42,193 nucleotides of DNA, from NCBI RefSeq assembly GCF_000466405.1, contig NZ_KE952967.1:1-42193 (forward strand). Reading direction: 5' to 3'. The notes below the pieces were generated by a model that was not told where the DNA came from, did no database searches, and saw only the letters and a list, made by a program, of their open reading frames with translations. Shown one piece after another: positions 41,233 through 42,193 of the stretch (position 1 is the stretch's first letter; each line of letters begins with the position of its first letter). The translations under genes were made by a program, and so were the position numbers. Origin of the DNA: Atopobium sp. oral taxon 810 str. F0209 (GTDB taxonomy: Bacteria; Actinomycetota; Coriobacteriia; Coriobacteriales; Atopobiaceae).

Positions 41233-41342
41233 TGCGTGCTTGTGCATTGTGCAAAACTGTGGTTGTGCAAGGCAATACCAAGCACAGGGCACCTTGACAA
41301 CCGAATAGCCACATCAACCACAACCAGAAAGGAGGTAAGCCC
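41233..41342. repeat. Three TTGTGCA boxes upstream of a small phage gene
   Basis: TTGTGCA occurs at 41240-41246, 41247-41253 (tandem) and 41263-41269. They lie about 75-100 bp before the small gene at 41343, in AT/GT-rich DNA with a TTGACA at 41292-41297, and could be operator sites of a phage control region. Confidence 0.4.
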
Positions 41343-41432
41343 GTGGACTTGCAGAGCATCACGCTCCGCTATGTAATCATCCTGGCGGATGGTAGGCGGG
41401 TAAGGGTAACTATTACCATCCCCGCTAAATAG
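41343..41432 (+). CDS. 29-residue small phage-like protein
   Basis: GTG start at 41343 with AAAGGAGG seven bases upstream; reads 'MDLQSITLRYVIILADGRRV' and 'RVTITIPAK'. It is all beta-prone and has no known family. The strong ribosome site and the terminator just behind it argue that it is translated. Confidence 0.5.
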   Translation: MDLQSITLRYVIILADGRRVRVTITIPAK

Positions 41433-41438
41433 CGGAAA

Positions 41439-41482
41439 CCCTAGATAGACGCTGGTTAACAGCCCAATGCGTCTATCTAGGG
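41439..41482. terminator. Perfect 14-bp inverted repeat between convergent genes
   Basis: CCCTAGATAGACGC (41439-41452) and GCGTCTATCTAGGG (41469-41482) are exact complements around a 16-nt loop. It lies 7 bp after the small plus-strand gene and 28 bp before the stop of the minus-strand HTH fragment. It probably acts as a shared terminator, though there is no T-tract; a protein-binding site is an alternative. Confidence 0.6.
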
Positions 41483-41509
41483 TCGTGATGCTCACTATAG
41501 CAGACCATG

Positions 41510-41690
41510 CTAATCACGCGGGTCTATCTCGATGCGATCGCCCCCGTCCTCACTCTCAAGAATGAGACGGTAGCCACACACACTAGCGATATCAGCTAGC
41601 ACGGTTGCGCTCATCCCGCCTTTTCGACGTAAAGCAGAATCAAGGTAAGAATGAGCTTTTCCCATCGTAAGAGATGCAGAATAAGGCGAC
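41510..41690 (-). CDS. XRE-type HTH protein fragment (phage or host), cut at repeat E
   Basis: The last 60 codons of an HTH protein: 'SLTMGKAHSYLDSALRRKGG', 'MSATVLADIASVCGYRLILE', 'SEDGGDRIEIDPRD'. This is the second half of the short XRE domain common in actinobacterial regulators and antitoxins. Its N-terminus would lie to the right but the frame enters repeat E at 41691. It could restart at ATG 41665, but no ribosome site is present. It is therefore truncated by the repeat junction. Confidence 0.6.
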
Positions 41691-41726
41691 GTTGGATTAC
41701 CAGTCAAAACGGCACTGCTCCAAAAC
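41691..41726 (-). repeat. CRISPR repeat E
   Basis: A 36-bp repeat identical to C and D, 458 bp to the right of D. It separates a truncated HTH gene (left) from a truncated phage regulator gene (right). Confidence 0.9.
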
Positions 41727-41955
41727 GGATCTACTAGACGAAATCGCCAAGCATCACTCATACGAGTGTGAGCAAGTCGTACAGCAGCACTGGATGGAAG
41801 GCATCACATGGGAAATGGTGACTCTGAAAATGGGTTACAAGACACGTGATAGGGCATATCGAAAAGCAGATGCAGCGTTTGGCTGGGCTGACCTACACTT
41901 TGATATTGTGTGGGTAAAATCAGACCAGCTAGCTCTTGTGAGATTGGAGCAGTAA
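41727..41955 (+). CDS. Phage late-regulator-like protein (ArpU/RinA type), N-terminus cut at repeat E
   Basis: The reading frame is open across repeat E and native from 41727: 'LLDEIAKHHSYECEQVVQQH', then 'WMEGITWEMVTLKMGYKTRD', 'RAYRKADAAFGWADLHFDIV'. The W-x-x-G-x-T-W-x-x-V-x-x-x-M-x-Y pattern followed by 'RAYRKADAAF' is a C-terminal HTH as in sigma-like phage regulators. The stop overlaps the next start (TAATG). The N-terminal half is absent. It lies at the right end of the window in continuous phage DNA. Confidence 0.65.
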
Positions 41956-42191
41956 TGGACGAAAATCAAAATCAGACGGTGGCGGAAATCGCTGAGGAAA
42001 TCAGATCTAAGCTACCCAATGAAAAAGAAATCTTCGACCGCGAAAAAGTAGGAGATGCGCTAGTAGAAATCGCTGACCTGCTGGAAAATCGCGGGCTAAA
42101 TCTTGCTGAATGCGCTGAGGTTGGGCGTATGCTAATGCTTTGGGCAGGGTTTGAAATCGCTCTTAATGGCAACGAGTTACAAGCAAAATAA
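41955..42191 (+). CDS. Small phage-like hypothetical protein
   Basis: 78 residues (MDENQNQTVAEIAEEIRSKL...), acidic and helical, with 'ADLLENRGLNLAECAEVGRM' in the centre. GGAG lies six bases before the ATG, which overlaps the stop of the preceding gene, showing a phage operon. The family is not recognised. It ends two bases before the window edge. Confidence 0.7.
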   Translation: MDENQNQTVAEIAEEIRSKLPNEKEIFDREKVGDALVEIADLLENRGLNLAECAEVGRMLMLWAGFEIALNGNELQAK

Positions 42192-42193
42192 AC

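Noticed and set aside
1-42193. tRNA and rRNA genes
   Set aside because: Read for cloverleaf-like TTCRANNC boxes and rRNA text; none was convincing.

Overview
The window looks like a low-to-moderate GC chromosome segment from a Gram-positive host-associated anaerobe. My best guess is a member of the Coriobacteriia (Atopobiaceae), an actinobacterium. This rests on AAAGGAGG-type ribosome sites, a mannose-family PTS, a VanH-like D-lactate dehydrogenase, a DUF6485 protein and a type II-like CRISPR repeat. It is inference from gene content, with no marker gene or rRNA in view.

Layout. 1-10250 is mostly housekeeping: flavin reductase-like protein, queuosine-precursor transporter with a ribosome-site hairpin, LemA/DUF2207 pair, D-2-hydroxyacid dehydrogenase, a wrecked LTA-synthase-like gene, DUF6485, YdcF-like protein and an iron alcohol dehydrogenase. 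10250-16900 is accessory and partly decayed: IS66 remnant, VanZ protein, a solitary 1152-residue protein of unknown function, an XRE regulator and fragments of other genes. 16915-25400 holds a P-loop kinase and one long minus-strand operon: EIIB-EIIC-EIID-EIIA of a mannose-family PTS, then Nif3-like and metallo-beta-lactamase proteins translationally coupled to it. Upstream lie a -24/-12 type promoter and the LevR-type activator gene. That activator lacks the GAFTGA loop and has an altered Walker B.

25640-28200 is a visibly GC-richer insert encoding an ornithine-cyclodeaminase-like protein and a PLP threonine/serine dehydratase-like protein. They are preceded by a structured leader RNA ending in a terminator, a candidate riboswitch or attenuator. 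28500-35900 is a defence island: a doubly broken RelB/RelE pair, an unknown Cys-rich protein, a complete DpnII-type restriction-modification system (two adenine methylases and a nuclease), a 59-residue zinc ribbon, an AlbA_2 (Schlafen-like) protein, and an AbiH-family protein with an unusual repetitive N-terminus. A group II intron (35924-37840) with a dead reverse transcriptase lies just behind AbiH.

38660-42193 is the strangest part. Five copies of a 36-bp type II-like CRISPR repeat occur, but only one adjacent pair encloses a normal 30-nt spacer. The other intervals are 718, 1681 and 458 nt long and contain phage genes (HD hydrolase, JAMM protein, thioredoxin-like protein, DUF4355 scaffold, small regulators) cut off exactly at the repeats. 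Either array and prophage have recombined through spacers, or the contig is an assembly chimera. No cas gene lies in the window. Several frameshifts fall in runs of six or seven A, so some broken genes may be sequencing errors.
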